A DNA stretch of 64,000 bases from JACSRF01 sp964504445 (GTDB lineage: Bacteria > Chloroflexota > Anaerolineae > Promineifilales > Promineifilaceae): contig CAZDEO010000013.1 of assembly GCA_964504445.1 (NCBI GenBank), forward strand, positions 1-64,000, read 5' to 3'. Positions 16,375-23,780 of this stretch are shown here, in pieces. The position numbers were made by a program, and so were the translations under genes. Every line of letters begins with the position of its first letter. The first letter of the stretch is position 1. The notes below the pieces were generated by a model. The model had not been told where the DNA came from, made no database searches, and saw only the letters and a program-made list of their open reading frames with translations.

Positions 16375-17609
16375 GCTCCTTCAGCTAAGGGTAGGGCGAC
16401 AAAGAATTGGCTGCCTTGCCCAGCTACGCTTTCGGCCCAGATACGGCCGTTGTGCAGTTCCGCCAGCTCTTTGGCAATAGCCAGGCCTAGCCCTAGCCCT
16501 TCATATTGGCGGCGCAAGTGGTGTTCTACCTGGTAAAAGCGCTTAAAGATGCGCTCCAGCTTGTCGGCAGGAATGCCGGTCCCGCTGTCGCGCACGTGGA
16601 ACCACGCCTCGTCGCCGCGCCGCTCAACGGTTATGTCAACGCGCCCCCCCTCGGGGCTGAATTTAATGGCGTTGTCGAGCAGGTTGTTGAAGACAATTTC
16701 CATCACGCCGGGGTCAATGGAGACGGGGATAGGCTTGGTGGGCAGGTGGGTCATCATGGTTTGCTGGCGGGCAACGGCCGTTTCATCCTTAGCCGCCAGC
16801 GCCCGCACAAAAGCCACCAAATCTACCGGACGCAGCGCCAGGGCCGTTTTACCCGTGTCCACGTACTGCAAATTGAGCATATCTTGAATAAGGCTGCGCA
16901 ACTGTACCGCTGCCGCCATGACGCTATCCAACTGCTCCGCCATCAGCGGGTCTGCTTCTTCACGCAAAAAAGAGACATAGCCCAAAATAATTGATAACGG
17001 CGTGCGCAATTCATGGGAGGCAATGGCGATGAAGTCGGTTTTGCGCTGGTCCAGCTCATTCAGGTCGGCATAGGCCTGCTGCAACTGCTCGATGAGCCGC
17101 GCTTTTTCTACGGCGACGCCGGCAATATCCGCCAAAATGGTCAAGGTTTCCACATCCTCCGCCGTAAACCCACCCTGCTGCTTGTTAAGGGCCTCCAGCA
17201 CGCCCACAGGACGCTGCACATCGTGCATGGGCACGCCCAAAATGGATTTGGTCTGGAACTCGATGGCCTCAGACACGTTCTGGTTCCAGCGCGGGTCTTG
17301 GGAAACGTCGGCAATAATCATCGGTTCATTGGCCTGAAACACGGCCCCGGCAATGCTGCCTTCCAGCGGGACGGGAATGTCCTTCATGGCCGGGTTCATG
17401 GCGTTAGAGGCGGCTTTGAAGCGCAACTGCCGCGTGTTGGGGTCTAGCAGCAAAATGGAGGCAGCTTCGGCCTGGGTGAGGAGGGCGGCCTGGGTGATGA
17501 TGTGGGTAAGCAGGTCATCCACGTTGGTTTTGGCGTTTAGCTCGCGGCTAATTTCTACCAGGCGGCTTAATTTTGTGGCGCTTAGCCGGGTTTCAGGTGA
17601 TATGAACAC
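16371..17609 (-). CDS. GAF-domain sensor histidine kinase
   Basis: A 412-aa soluble kinase. A GAF sensor domain spans about 25-170, followed by HisKA with the phosphorylated His in ASHELRTPLS (about 200) and HATPase with N box NNLLDNAIKF, G1 DSGTGIPADK and G2 GLGLGLAIAKEL. There are no membrane helices, so it senses a cytoplasmic signal. No response regulator lies next to it; it is coupled by a 4-bp overlap to the NfeD-type protease, which suggests a shared role in envelope or stress control, an inference only. Confidence 0.9.
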   Translation of the reverse strand: MFISPETRLSATKLSRLVEISRELNAKTNVDDLLTHIITQAALLTQAEAASILLLDPNTRQLRFKAASNAMNPAMKDIPVPLEGSIAGAVFQANEPMIIADVSQDPRWNQNVSEAIEFQTKSILGVPMHDVQRPVGVLEALNKQQGGFTAEDVETLTILADIAGVAVEKARLIEQLQQAYADLNELDQRKTDFIAIASHELRTPLSIILGYVSFLREEADPLMAEQLDSVMAAAVQLRSLIQDMLNLQYVDTGKTALALRPVDLVAFVRALAAKDETAVARQQTMMTHLPTKPIPVSIDPGVMEIVFNNLLDNAIKFSPEGGRVDITVERRGDEAWFHVRDSGTGIPADKLERIFKRFYQVEHHLRRQYEGLGLGLAIAKELAELHNGRIWAESVAGQGSQFFVALPLAEGA

Positions 17610-17776
17610 AGGGCTACCTCTTTTGGGGCGATTGGGGTTATTTTGCCAGCCGCCACCATGCTGTTTACGGCCGTCTTACACATATTAAGGATATGATACG
17701 AAATGCCAGGGGGTGTGACAAGCTACGTTAATTGTAAATTGTGGTAACTGTACAGCTCTTTATGTTGAAAACCTTT

Positions 17777-17883
17777 AGGAACGCAGAGCTTCACTGAGGT
17801 TACGCAGAGTTTCGCTGAGAAAGGGCGGAAATCTCTTTACTCTCTGCGTAACTCTGCGGTTCTCTGTGTCACTCTGCGTTCCT
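17777..17883. repeat. 107-bp palindromic element of CTCTGCG units
   Basis: The left half contains AACGCAGAG and TTACGCAGAG, and the right half CTCTGCGTAA and CTCTGCGTTCC, so the ends and the middle pair in one long hairpin. The right half has a 10-nt period (CTCTGCGTAA, CTCTGCGGTT, CTCTGTGTCA, CTCTGCGTTC). It lies in the 330-bp gap between the divergent histidine kinase and hemW genes. Confidence 0.75.
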
Positions 17884-17898
17884 GCTGTATAGATACAA

Positions 17899-17933
17899 AT
17901 TGTGAATGGTGAATTGTGAATGGGGAATGGCTA
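17899..17933. repeat. 7-nt phased repeat (ATTGTGA / ATGGTGA units)
   Basis: Five heptamers in exact phase: ATTGTGA, ATGGTGA, ATTGTGA, ATGGGGA, ATGGCTA. The last two run into the TATAAT box just before hemW, so the repeat contributes to the promoter. A related partial tract (ATTGTAA, ATTGTGG) is at 17733-17746. Confidence 0.65.
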
Positions 17934-17937
17934 TAAT
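17932..17937 (+). promoter_or_regulatory. TATAAT box immediately before hemW
   Basis: Perfect -10 box TATAAT at 17932-17937. Transcription would begin at about 17943-17945, which coincides with GTG 17944. No Shine-Dalgarno sits upstream, so a leaderless mRNA is likely. No -35 was recognised. Confidence 0.5.
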
Positions 17938-17940
17938 GGC

Positions 17941-19122
17941 ATGGTGACTGAGCAACCCTTAAGTTTGTATGTGCATATTCCTTTTTGCCGCCACCGCTGC
18001 GCGTATTGTGATTTTAACACGTATACCAGCCTGGGTGATTTGCAGAGCGCGTATGCGGCGGCGTTGAGCGCGGAGGTGCGGCAGGTGGGAGAGTTGGCGG
18101 TGGCGCTGTATGGGGGAAAACGGCCGTCGCACACCCTGTTCTTTGGCGGCGGCACCCCTTCGCTGATGACCCCGGCCGACTTGGGGCAGATTTTGGCCGC
18201 TACCCAGGCAGCCTTTCCCTGGCTGGCAGGGGCAGAGATAACCATGGAGGCAAACCCCGGCACGGTGGATAGGGCGTACCTGACGGCCGTGCGCGACCTG
18301 GGCATTAACCGCATTAGCTTTGGCGTGCAGAGCGCCATCCCCACTGAACTGGCGTTACTGGAGCGGGAGCATGATTTTGCCACGGCCGTTGCTGCTGTGC
18401 AGATGGCCCGCGACGTGGGGTTGTGCAACTTTAGTCTGGACCTGATTTATGGCGTGCCGGGGCAGACGCTGGCAAGCTGGGAGGCGAGCTTGCGGGCGGC
18501 GCTGGCCCTGAAGCCGCCCCATCTTAGCCTGTACTGTCTGACCATTGAGCCGGGGACGCCCATGATGGGTTGGTTGAGGAACGGCCGTATCGCCTCCCCC
18601 GACCCTGATTTAGCCGCCGACCAGTACGAACTGGCGTGCGATTTGCTGGGAGCCTGCGGCATGGAACATTATGAAATCTCCAATTGGGCCAAACCAGGCT
18701 ACGCATGTGCCCACAATCTGACCTACTGGCGCAACCAGGAGTATTTAGGACTGGGAGCTGGGGCGCACGGCTATGCTGCCCACACCCGCTATTGGGTGGT
18801 CAAACAGCCTCGCGTTTACGTGCGCCGCCTGGCATCGGGCGTGCCACAGGGGTTTCCGCTGTCGGCGGCGGTGGCGCAGAGCCACCGCGTAGGCCGCGCT
18901 GAGGCGATGTCGGACACCATCATCACCCAACTGCGTTTGCTACAGGAGGGGCTAGACGTGGCTGCTTTTGCGGCGCGTTTTGGGCAAACGGTGCAGGAGG
19001 CTTATGGCGAAACGCTGACGCAGTTGCTGGAATGGGGGCTGCTGGAGATGGGCAACGGCCGTTTGCGCCTGACGCAAAAAGGGTATTTCTTGAGCAACCA
19101 GGTATTTTATCGGTTGAGCTAG
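17941..19122 (+). CDS. hemW: HemW-like radical SAM protein (coproporphyrinogen oxidase-like)
   Basis: About 393 aa. The radical SAM 4Fe-4S motif is CRHRCAYC (CxxxCxxC) with the HemW-type context LYVHIPFC just before it. FFGGGTPS, EANPGT and NRISFGVQS follow as in the HemN/HemW family. HemW proteins act as haem chaperones or haem-handling enzymes rather than true HemN oxidases. ATG 17941 or GTG 17944 is chosen; an in-frame ATG at 17920 lies inside the heptamer repeat and was rejected. The ccm cluster in this window would be a consumer of haem. Confidence 0.9.
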   Translation: MVTEQPLSLYVHIPFCRHRCAYCDFNTYTSLGDLQSAYAAALSAEVRQVGELAVALYGGKRPSHTLFFGGGTPSLMTPADLGQILAATQAAFPWLAGAEITMEANPGTVDRAYLTAVRDLGINRISFGVQSAIPTELALLEREHDFATAVAAVQMARDVGLCNFSLDLIYGVPGQTLASWEASLRAALALKPPHLSLYCLTIEPGTPMMGWLRNGRIASPDPDLAADQYELACDLLGACGMEHYEISNWAKPGYACAHNLTYWRNQEYLGLGAGAHGYAAHTRYWVVKQPRVYVRRLASGVPQGFPLSAAVAQSHRVGRAEAMSDTIITQLRLLQEGLDVAAFAARFGQTVQEAYGETLTQLLEWGLLEMGNGRLRLTQKGYFLSNQVFYRLS

Positions 19123-19148
19123 CGTGTAGAGATAGAGATATACCCGAT

Positions 19149-19273
19149 AAGGTCATAAACTTGTATTGTCATAGAGCGGTAAGTTGCGAGTTACAAGTTA
19201 CAAGCTACTTTAGTAACAGCCGTCTGCGACCTGTAACCTGCAACCTGTAACTAAAGTGCCAGTTTATGACCTT
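19149..19273. repeat. 125-bp long palindrome with 7-nt phased arms
   Basis: Outer arms are a perfect 13-bp inverted repeat (19149-19161 and 19261-19273, AAGGTCATAAACT). Inside, four heptamers AAGTTGC, GAGTTAC, AAGTTAC, AAGCTAC (19181-19208) face CTGTAAC, CTGCAAC, CTGTAAC (19231-19251). The element fills the hemW-mobA gap. Confidence 0.75.
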
Positions 19274-19314
19274 TCGCAGTATAAAGTTAACGTGTCTAGC
19301 TCAGGAGTGGTGTA

Positions 19315-19902
19315 ATGGGATTGACGATAGCGATTATGGCGGGGGGGAAGAGCAGCCGCATGGGGCAAGATAAATCTTTTGTGCTGTTTGCGGGGCAGCC
19401 ATTGATTGAGCGCGTGCTGGAGCGGGTGCAGGGGCTGGGGGATGAACTGGTTTTGAGTACCAACAAGCCGGCCGAGTACGCTCATTTAGGACTGCCTATG
19501 TTTGCCGATGTGCTGCCGGACTGTGGGCCGCTGGGGGGGATCTATACGGCCGTTTACCACGCCCGCCACCCCCACACCCTGGTGGTGGCCTGCGACATGC
19601 CCTGGCTCAATCCTGATTTGCTACGCTACATGGTTGATTTGCGGGAAACGGCCGACGTGGTGGTGCCGCGCTGGGACAAATACCCGGAACCGCTGCACGC
19701 CCTGTACAGCAAGGCGTGTTTGCCGCCCATCAAAGAGAAATTAGACGCCGGGCAGCTCAAGATTACCGGCTTTTTTGGGCAGGTGGCGGTGCGTTTTGTA
19801 GAGCGGGGGGAAATTGAAAGGTGGGATGAAAACGGCCGTTCCTTCACCAACGTCAACACCCCAGACGATTTGCAAATGAACAATAAACGCAAAGAGCAAT
19901 GA
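19315..19902 (+). CDS. mobA: Molybdenum cofactor guanylyltransferase
   Basis: Transfers GMP to molybdopterin to make the MGD cofactor. The 195-aa product has the nucleotide-binding signature AGGKSSRMGQDKSF (residues about 9-22), the acceptor loop PDCGPLGGIYTA and the metal-binding CDMPWL. The C-terminal NVNTPDDL is also typical. AGGAG lies 8 nt before ATG 19315. Alone here without other moeA/moaA genes. The 3' end overlaps a hairpin (19891-19925) that may end transcription. Confidence 0.92.
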   Translation: MGLTIAIMAGGKSSRMGQDKSFVLFAGQPLIERVLERVQGLGDELVLSTNKPAEYAHLGLPMFADVLPDCGPLGGIYTAVYHARHPHTLVVACDMPWLNPDLLRYMVDLRETADVVVPRWDKYPEPLHALYSKACLPPIKEKLDAGQLKITGFFGQVAVRFVERGEIERWDENGRSFTNVNTPDDLQMNNKRKEQ

Positions 19903-19925
19903 ACAAAATGCGCTCATTGCTCTTT
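19891..19925 (+). terminator. Hairpin overlapping the mobA stop codon
   Basis: Perfect 12-bp arms AAAGAGCAATGA (19891-19902) and TCATTGCTCTTT (19914-19925), with an 11-nt loop. There is no clean U-run after it, but its position between convergent mobA and folD suits a bidirectional stop or mRNA end structure. Confidence 0.55.
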
Positions 19926-19931
19926 GCTAAA

Positions 19932-19952
19932 AGCTAACGGCTAACCGCTAAC
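19932..19952. repeat. 7-nt phased repeat (AGCTAAC, GGCTAAC, CGCTAAC)
   Basis: Three heptamers in exact phase just before the end of folD. It is one-sided, without a facing complementary set. Confidence 0.55.
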
Positions 19953-19956
19953 CGCC

Positions 19957-20841
19957 TCATTTCTTTGCTAACGCAATCTCCGCCGCCCGCAGCGTGTTTG
20001 CCATCAGCATGGCAATGGTCATGGGGCCAACGCCGCCCGGCACAGGTGTAATCGCCCCCGCCACCTCTTTGGCCGACTCAAAATCCACGTCGCCCACCAG
20101 CCGGTAGCCACGCTTCTTGGTGGGGTCTTCTTTCTGGTTAATGCCCACGTCAATGACCACTGCGCCGGGCTTGAGCATGTCGCCCGTCACCATTTCCGTG
20201 CGCCCTACGGCGGCGATCACAATGTCCCCCTGCCGCAAATGGCCCGGTAAATCTTTGGTGCGGCTGTGGCAGATCGTTACCGTTGCATTGGCTTTTTGCA
20301 GCAGCATGGCCATGGGTAGCCCCACAATATTCGAGCGCCCCAAAATAACGGCGTTGGCGCCATTTAGTTGCACCCCGGTTTCTTCTAGCAAGCGCATACA
20401 GCCTGCGGGCGTGCAAGGAATAAACAGCGGGTCGCGCCCTTTCATCGCCAACCGGCCAATATTTACCGGATGGAAGCCGTCTACATCTTTTTCCAGGTCA
20501 ATGCTGTTCAGCACGGCTTCTTCATCCAGGTGCTTGGGCAGAGGCAATTGTACCAAAATACCGTTTACGGTGGGGTCGGCGTTGAGTTTACGCACCAGGC
20601 TTTCCACCTCTTCTTGGGTAGCGTCGGCGGGCAGGTGGTGCCCAATGGAGCGAATGCCCAATTCTTCACAGGTGCGCTGTTTGCTGCGCACGTAAGTAGC
20701 CGAGGCGGGGTCTTCGCCAACCAACACGGTGGCTAAACCGGGCACGTAGCCATGCTCTGCTCGCATGTTGGCCACGCCCTGGCGCACTTCTTCGCGTACT
20801 TTATCGGCGATTGCTTTACCGTCAATAATTTGTGCAGTCAT
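19957..20841 (-). CDS. folD: Methylenetetrahydrofolate dehydrogenase / cyclohydrolase
   Basis: Bifunctional enzyme interconverting methylene-, methenyl- and formyl-tetrahydrofolate. At 294 aa it has the usual length. Signatures visible: VGEDPASATYVRSKQRTCEE with the catalytic Lys in YVRSKQ, GILVQLPLP, the NADP-binding ILGRSNIVGLPMAMLL and the C-terminal TPVPGGVGPMTIAML. AAGGAAA lies about 8 nt upstream of ATG 20841. It is convergent with mobA. Confidence 0.96.
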   Translation of the reverse strand: MTAQIIDGKAIADKVREEVRQGVANMRAEHGYVPGLATVLVGEDPASATYVRSKQRTCEELGIRSIGHHLPADATQEEVESLVRKLNADPTVNGILVQLPLPKHLDEEAVLNSIDLEKDVDGFHPVNIGRLAMKGRDPLFIPCTPAGCMRLLEETGVQLNGANAVILGRSNIVGLPMAMLLQKANATVTICHSRTKDLPGHLRQGDIVIAAVGRTEMVTGDMLKPGAVVIDVGINQKEDPTKKRGYRLVGDVDFESAKEVAGAITPVPGGVGPMTIAMLMANTLRAAEIALAKK

Positions 20842-20911
20842 GATCTTTTCCTTTTTAACTAGTGGGAATGGATATGGGGAGAAACGGCCGTTAGCCTACG
20901 CCGTTCTCAAA

Positions 20912-20945
20912 ACAAAAAGGGCCTTTCTATCTCTGGAAGGCCCTT
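20912..20945 (-). terminator. Intrinsic terminator for the small membrane protein gene
   Basis: The minus-strand RNA forms AAGGGCCTTCC / GAAAGGCCCTT with a 7-nt loop followed by a U-rich run (plus strand AACAAAAAG before it). It lies directly downstream of the gene at 20981-21178. Confidence 0.8.
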
Positions 20946-20980
20946 ATATGCTAAATTATCAACCAGAAGTCACCCGCATG

Positions 20981-21178
20981 TCACTTCGGCAAAATTTCCG
21001 TATTCATGAACTTATCCAGCCATATTCCCAGCGCGCTAGCAATACACAGTGCTGTAAAGGCGAAATAAAGAAACCCATACTCGACCGGGGTTGTCCCAAT
21101 TAAAAGCGTAATTAGGGCAGTTGCGCCAGTACCAACGGCAAGGGCTATTACAACAAGAAGAATACGTTTTACCAGCAT
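20981..21178 (-). CDS. Small two-helix membrane protein
   Basis: A 65-aa protein with two hydrophobic helices (about residues 4-27 and 34-54) and a short charged tail. It has its own consensus promoter, GGAGG before ATG 21178 and a terminator downstream, so it is clearly a separate transcription unit. No family was recognised. Confidence 0.65.
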   Translation of the reverse strand: MLVKRILLVVIALAVGTGATALITLLIGTTPVEYGFLYFAFTALCIASALGIWLDKFMNTEILPK

Positions 21179-21206
21179 TTACAAGGCCTCCAGTGTCATT
21201 CTCGTA

Positions 21207-21235
21207 ATTATTGTGTCTTTTATCACAATTGTCAA
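21207..21235 (-). promoter_or_regulatory. Promoter TTGACA-N17-AATAAT
   Basis: The minus strand has -35 TTGACA (21230-21235), an exact 17-bp spacer and -10 AATAAT (21207-21212), driving the 65-aa membrane protein gene. The -35 overlaps a CAATTG-centred dyad (CAATTGTCAATTG). Confidence 0.7.
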
Positions 21236-21246
21236 TTGCGATCAAA

Positions 21247-21642
21247 TCAATTTTTGTTTAGCTTGCCAGCCGTATTTGACTGCAAAACGTCACGCACATG
21301 CCGCGTCAACTCGTCAGGAGAGATTGGTTTCGTCAGATATTTGGTTGCGCCCACACGCAAACCTTTGCTGATGCTGGTTAGATCGGTTTTGGCGCTTAAC
21401 ATGATAACCGGCACCTGGGCGGTTTCTACTTCGCTGCGCAACGACTCACATACAGCGAAACCATCAATGCCCGGCATCATGACATCCAATAAAACCAGGT
21501 CCGGCTTGCTTCGCTCAACCTTGGCCAACGCATCGTAGCCATCTTCTGCTTCAGTGACTAGAAAACCAGCACGCACTAACATCAGACGCAAAAGGGTTCG
21601 CGCCATAGGCTCATCATCAACCACCAATATGGACTGCGTCAA
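21247..21642 (-). CDS. Single-domain response regulator (CheY-like)
   Basis: A 131-aa receiver domain. Acidic pocket VVDDEPMA, phospho-acceptor Asp in LVLLDVMMPGIDG, Thr/Ser switch in IMLSAKTD and Lys in YLTKPISPDEL are all present. TTG 21642 is chosen because AAAGGAG precedes it by 7 nt and it begins right before the domain; the frame extends 43 codons upstream without support. There is no output domain, so it acts by protein interaction. Downstream of the MBL hydrolase on the same strand. Confidence 0.85.
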   Translation of the reverse strand: MTQSILVVDDEPMARTLLRLMLVRAGFLVTEAEDGYDALAKVERSKPDLVLLDVMMPGIDGFAVCESLRSEVETAQVPVIMLSAKTDLTSISKGLRVGATKYLTKPISPDELTRHVRDVLQSNTAGKLNKN

Positions 21643-21783
21643 ACTTGCTCCTTTTGTCTGGCAATTTCCTAACCCTGAATCCGCGCCTGTCTCAATAAAC
21701 CAAATGACAGGCATGTCGCTAAACTCACCAATATTGTAATCTATTATTTTCCCCAGGCAATTATCGCCCATGAAGGGCTATGG

Positions 21784-22632
21784 CTAGGTCCAGGCTGCAT
21801 CAGTCAGGGGAAGCATTAATTCAAGTCCTTCTTTGGCCATCAGCGTGTGCGGGAAAATGGCCCGCGTTTGTTCCAAGATATCGGCGACTTCGTCATCAGT
21901 CATGTCGGGTGCATAATGGAACAGGCTTAAGGATTTTACGCGGGCTTCAATGGCTAGTTGGGCGGCTTCTAACCAGCAGCTATGTCCCCAGTCTGAAAAT
22001 TTATTCCGCTCACCCATTGATGCAAAATGCGTATCGTGGACGAGCAAATCCGCTCCTTGGGCTAATCTGAGTACATTGAGATTAAAGCTGCCATCTGGGT
22101 GGCTGGTGTCGCTGCAGTAGGCAAAAACGTAGCCATCGTTTTCAATGCGAAAGCCCAAACTTCCGCCGGGGTGGTCTAGTTCAGCTACCTGTACGCTGGT
22201 ATTTTCGCCAATAATCAGAGTTTCCCCATCCGCAACTTCCTTGACTAGCAGGTCTGCCGGTAAGGTTTTATAGGAGAAAGGGAGGTATGGCTCAATGAAT
22301 TGACCAGCCAAAATTTCTTCGAGGCGTTTATCCACCCGTTTCTGACCAACCAGCACAAAGCGGTTGTTGCGGCCGAGGACGGGGGAAAAGAAGGGTAAAC
22401 CCTGAATATGGTCCCAATGGGTGTGGCTGATGAGGATGTTGCCGGTGATCCGACCTGAAGCTTCCTTCTCTAGCTGCTGCCCTAGGCGGCGAATGCCTGA
22501 GCCAGCATCAATAATAATGAGCTGGTCGTCGGATGTGCGGACTTCAATGCAAGCTGTGTTGCCACCAACCCTAATTGTGTCTGGTCCCGGAACAGGAATG
22601 GTTCCTCGTACTCCCCAAAACCGAATACGCAA
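21784..22632 (-). CDS. MBL-fold metallo-hydrolase
   Basis: A 282-aa beta-lactamase-fold enzyme. It begins MRIRFWGVRGTIPVPG and carries the metal motif HTHWDH (about residues 70-75), then ELDHPGGSLGFRI, YCSDTSHPDG and LVHDTHF, a pattern close to PhnP/RNase Z-like phosphodiesterases. The substrate cannot be told from sequence; cyclic nucleotides or phosphodiesters are possible. It is flanked by two stand-alone response regulators on the same strand, which suggests a signalling role (inference). Confidence 0.85.
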   Translation of the reverse strand: MRIRFWGVRGTIPVPGPDTIRVGGNTACIEVRTSDDQLIIIDAGSGIRRLGQQLEKEASGRITGNILISHTHWDHIQGLPFFSPVLGRNNRFVLVGQKRVDKRLEEILAGQFIEPYLPFSYKTLPADLLVKEVADGETLIIGENTSVQVAELDHPGGSLGFRIENDGYVFAYCSDTSHPDGSFNLNVLRLAQGADLLVHDTHFASMGERNKFSDWGHSCWLEAAQLAIEARVKSLSLFHYAPDMTDDEVADILEQTRAIFPHTLMAKEGLELMLPLTDAAWT

Positions 22633-22765
22633 TGTTCACCTCAGGAATGAAGGATATTTAGAAAGGGTCTTTTTTGCGGAAAAGCGTTTTCAGTATAGCA
22701 AATTCTTGACTGGTTAGATAGATGGTGCTGGGAAATGGATGAGGTTACGGCCGTTTCCCGTCCAC

Positions 22766-22790
22766 AAAAAGACCTGCCCAAAGGCAGGTC
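22766..22790 (-). terminator. Intrinsic terminator of the response regulator gene
   Basis: An 8-bp stem GACCTGCC / GGCAGGTC (22771-22778 and 22783-22790) with a 4-nt loop and five Ts on the minus strand (22766-22770). Confidence 0.85.
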
Positions 22791-22824
22791 AGCAATAGAG
22801 AATGATTCAGGGCCTGTTTTCTGG

Positions 22825-23283
22825 TTAGCTTTGATTAAGGACCCGGTCAACACTCTCCAACAATTCTTGCGGACCAAAGGGCTTTGTAATGTAATCGTTC
22901 ACTCGGGCAATGTGCAAACCCAATACGCGATCAATGCTCTGCGCTTTGGCTGTGACCACAATCACGGGAATATTACGCATCTCCTCAGAGGCCTTCATCT
23001 TTTGGTAGACTTCCCAACCATCCATTTCCGGCATCATGAGATCTAAAAGAACAAGATCTGGCTTGATTTCGGCAATTTTTCTGAGGCCTTCCTCACCCCC
23101 AACAGCACCTGTCACATCGAACTTATTGCGCCCCAAGATGAGCTTTACAAGTTCGATCATTTCCAATTCATCTTCAATACAAACTACTTTTTTGCGTTCT
23201 TCGGTGCTCCCAGCAAAGGTGGCGCTCATCGGTTCCTCGGTTGTTGATTTTTTATCAGACTCTTGTTCCTGATTAGAAGCCAT
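22825..23283 (-). CDS. Single-domain response regulator with N-terminal extension
   Basis: A 152-aa product. An acidic, Ser/Thr-rich N-terminal tail of about 30 residues precedes a receiver domain: CIEDELEMI acidic pair, LVLLDLMMPEMDG phospho-Asp, VVTAKA and YITKPFGPQEL. No output domain. It forms its own unit with the terminator at 22766-22790. Confidence 0.85.
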   Translation of the reverse strand: MASNQEQESDKKSTTEEPMSATFAGSTEERKKVVCIEDELEMIELVKLILGRNKFDVTGAVGGEEGLRKIAEIKPDLVLLDLMMPEMDGWEVYQKMKASEEMRNIPVIVVTAKAQSIDRVLGLHIARVNDYITKPFGPQELLESVDRVLNQS

Positions 23284-23386
23284 TGTGATTTTCCTACGTA
23301 AACTAGCGACAACGTTTCTTGCAGCTTCGAGTATAGATTAACACAAGCCTATAGGGTTGTCTACATTCTAGCTAAAGTCCATCTTA

Positions 23387-23415
23387 TTGACACCTGACCC
23401 CCATTTTGGCATAAT
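23387..23415 (+). promoter_or_regulatory. T-box/alaX promoter, TTGACA-N17-CATAAT
   Basis: -35 TTGACA at 23387-23392, an exact 17-bp spacer and -10 CATAAT at 23410-23415. Predicted start is near 23422, giving a leader of about 360 nt that contains the T-box. Confidence 0.75.
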
Positions 23416-23451
23416 CCCCCCCATGTAGCACAGGAAAATTATGTGAAAAAG

Positions 23452-23740
23452 CTTTGATGGAGACGAGTAGATCAAGGAAAAGCTGGAAAAGCGAGCCTGA
23501 GTGGGTGTGAGTCAGGCGCCAGCCCGAGATTGAAATCCCTCCGGAGCTGCTAACTGAAAGACCCTTGTGGATTGGTTGTCGAGTAGGCTTAGCCGGAAAG
23601 GTTCTCCGTTACCTGAACTTCAGCACTAAGCAGCGTGGCTGCTGTTGCTGAGCTAAGTGTCTGGCAGATTGCCAGGAATTTGGGTGGTACCGCGAAGCAA
23701 GTGCGCCTTCGTCCCAATGGGGATGAAGGCGTTTTTTTTG
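23452..23740 (+). promoter_or_regulatory. T-box riboswitch (tRNA-Ala type) with terminator
   Basis: Stem I distal features AGCGAGCC and GTGGGTGTGAG are seen at about 23493-23513. The specifier region reads GGAGCTGCTAACTGAAAG with the second GCT (23549-23551, an Ala codon) followed by A. The T-box sequence GGGTGGTACCGCG is at 23682-23694; its UGGU would pair with an ACCA tRNA end, fitting tRNA-Ala (A73). A terminator follows: CGCCTTCGTCCC / GGGGATGAAGGCG then eight Ts (23732-23739). Uncharged tRNA-Ala should allow read-through into alaX. Confidence 0.93.
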
Positions 23741-23780
23741 TTCATCGGTATTGGTCCAAGATGGTTTGATGGAGCATTGC

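Noticed and set aside
21643..21771. N-terminal extension of the response regulator
   Set aside because: The extra 43 residues have no domain character and the TTG at 21642 has AAAGGAG in place.
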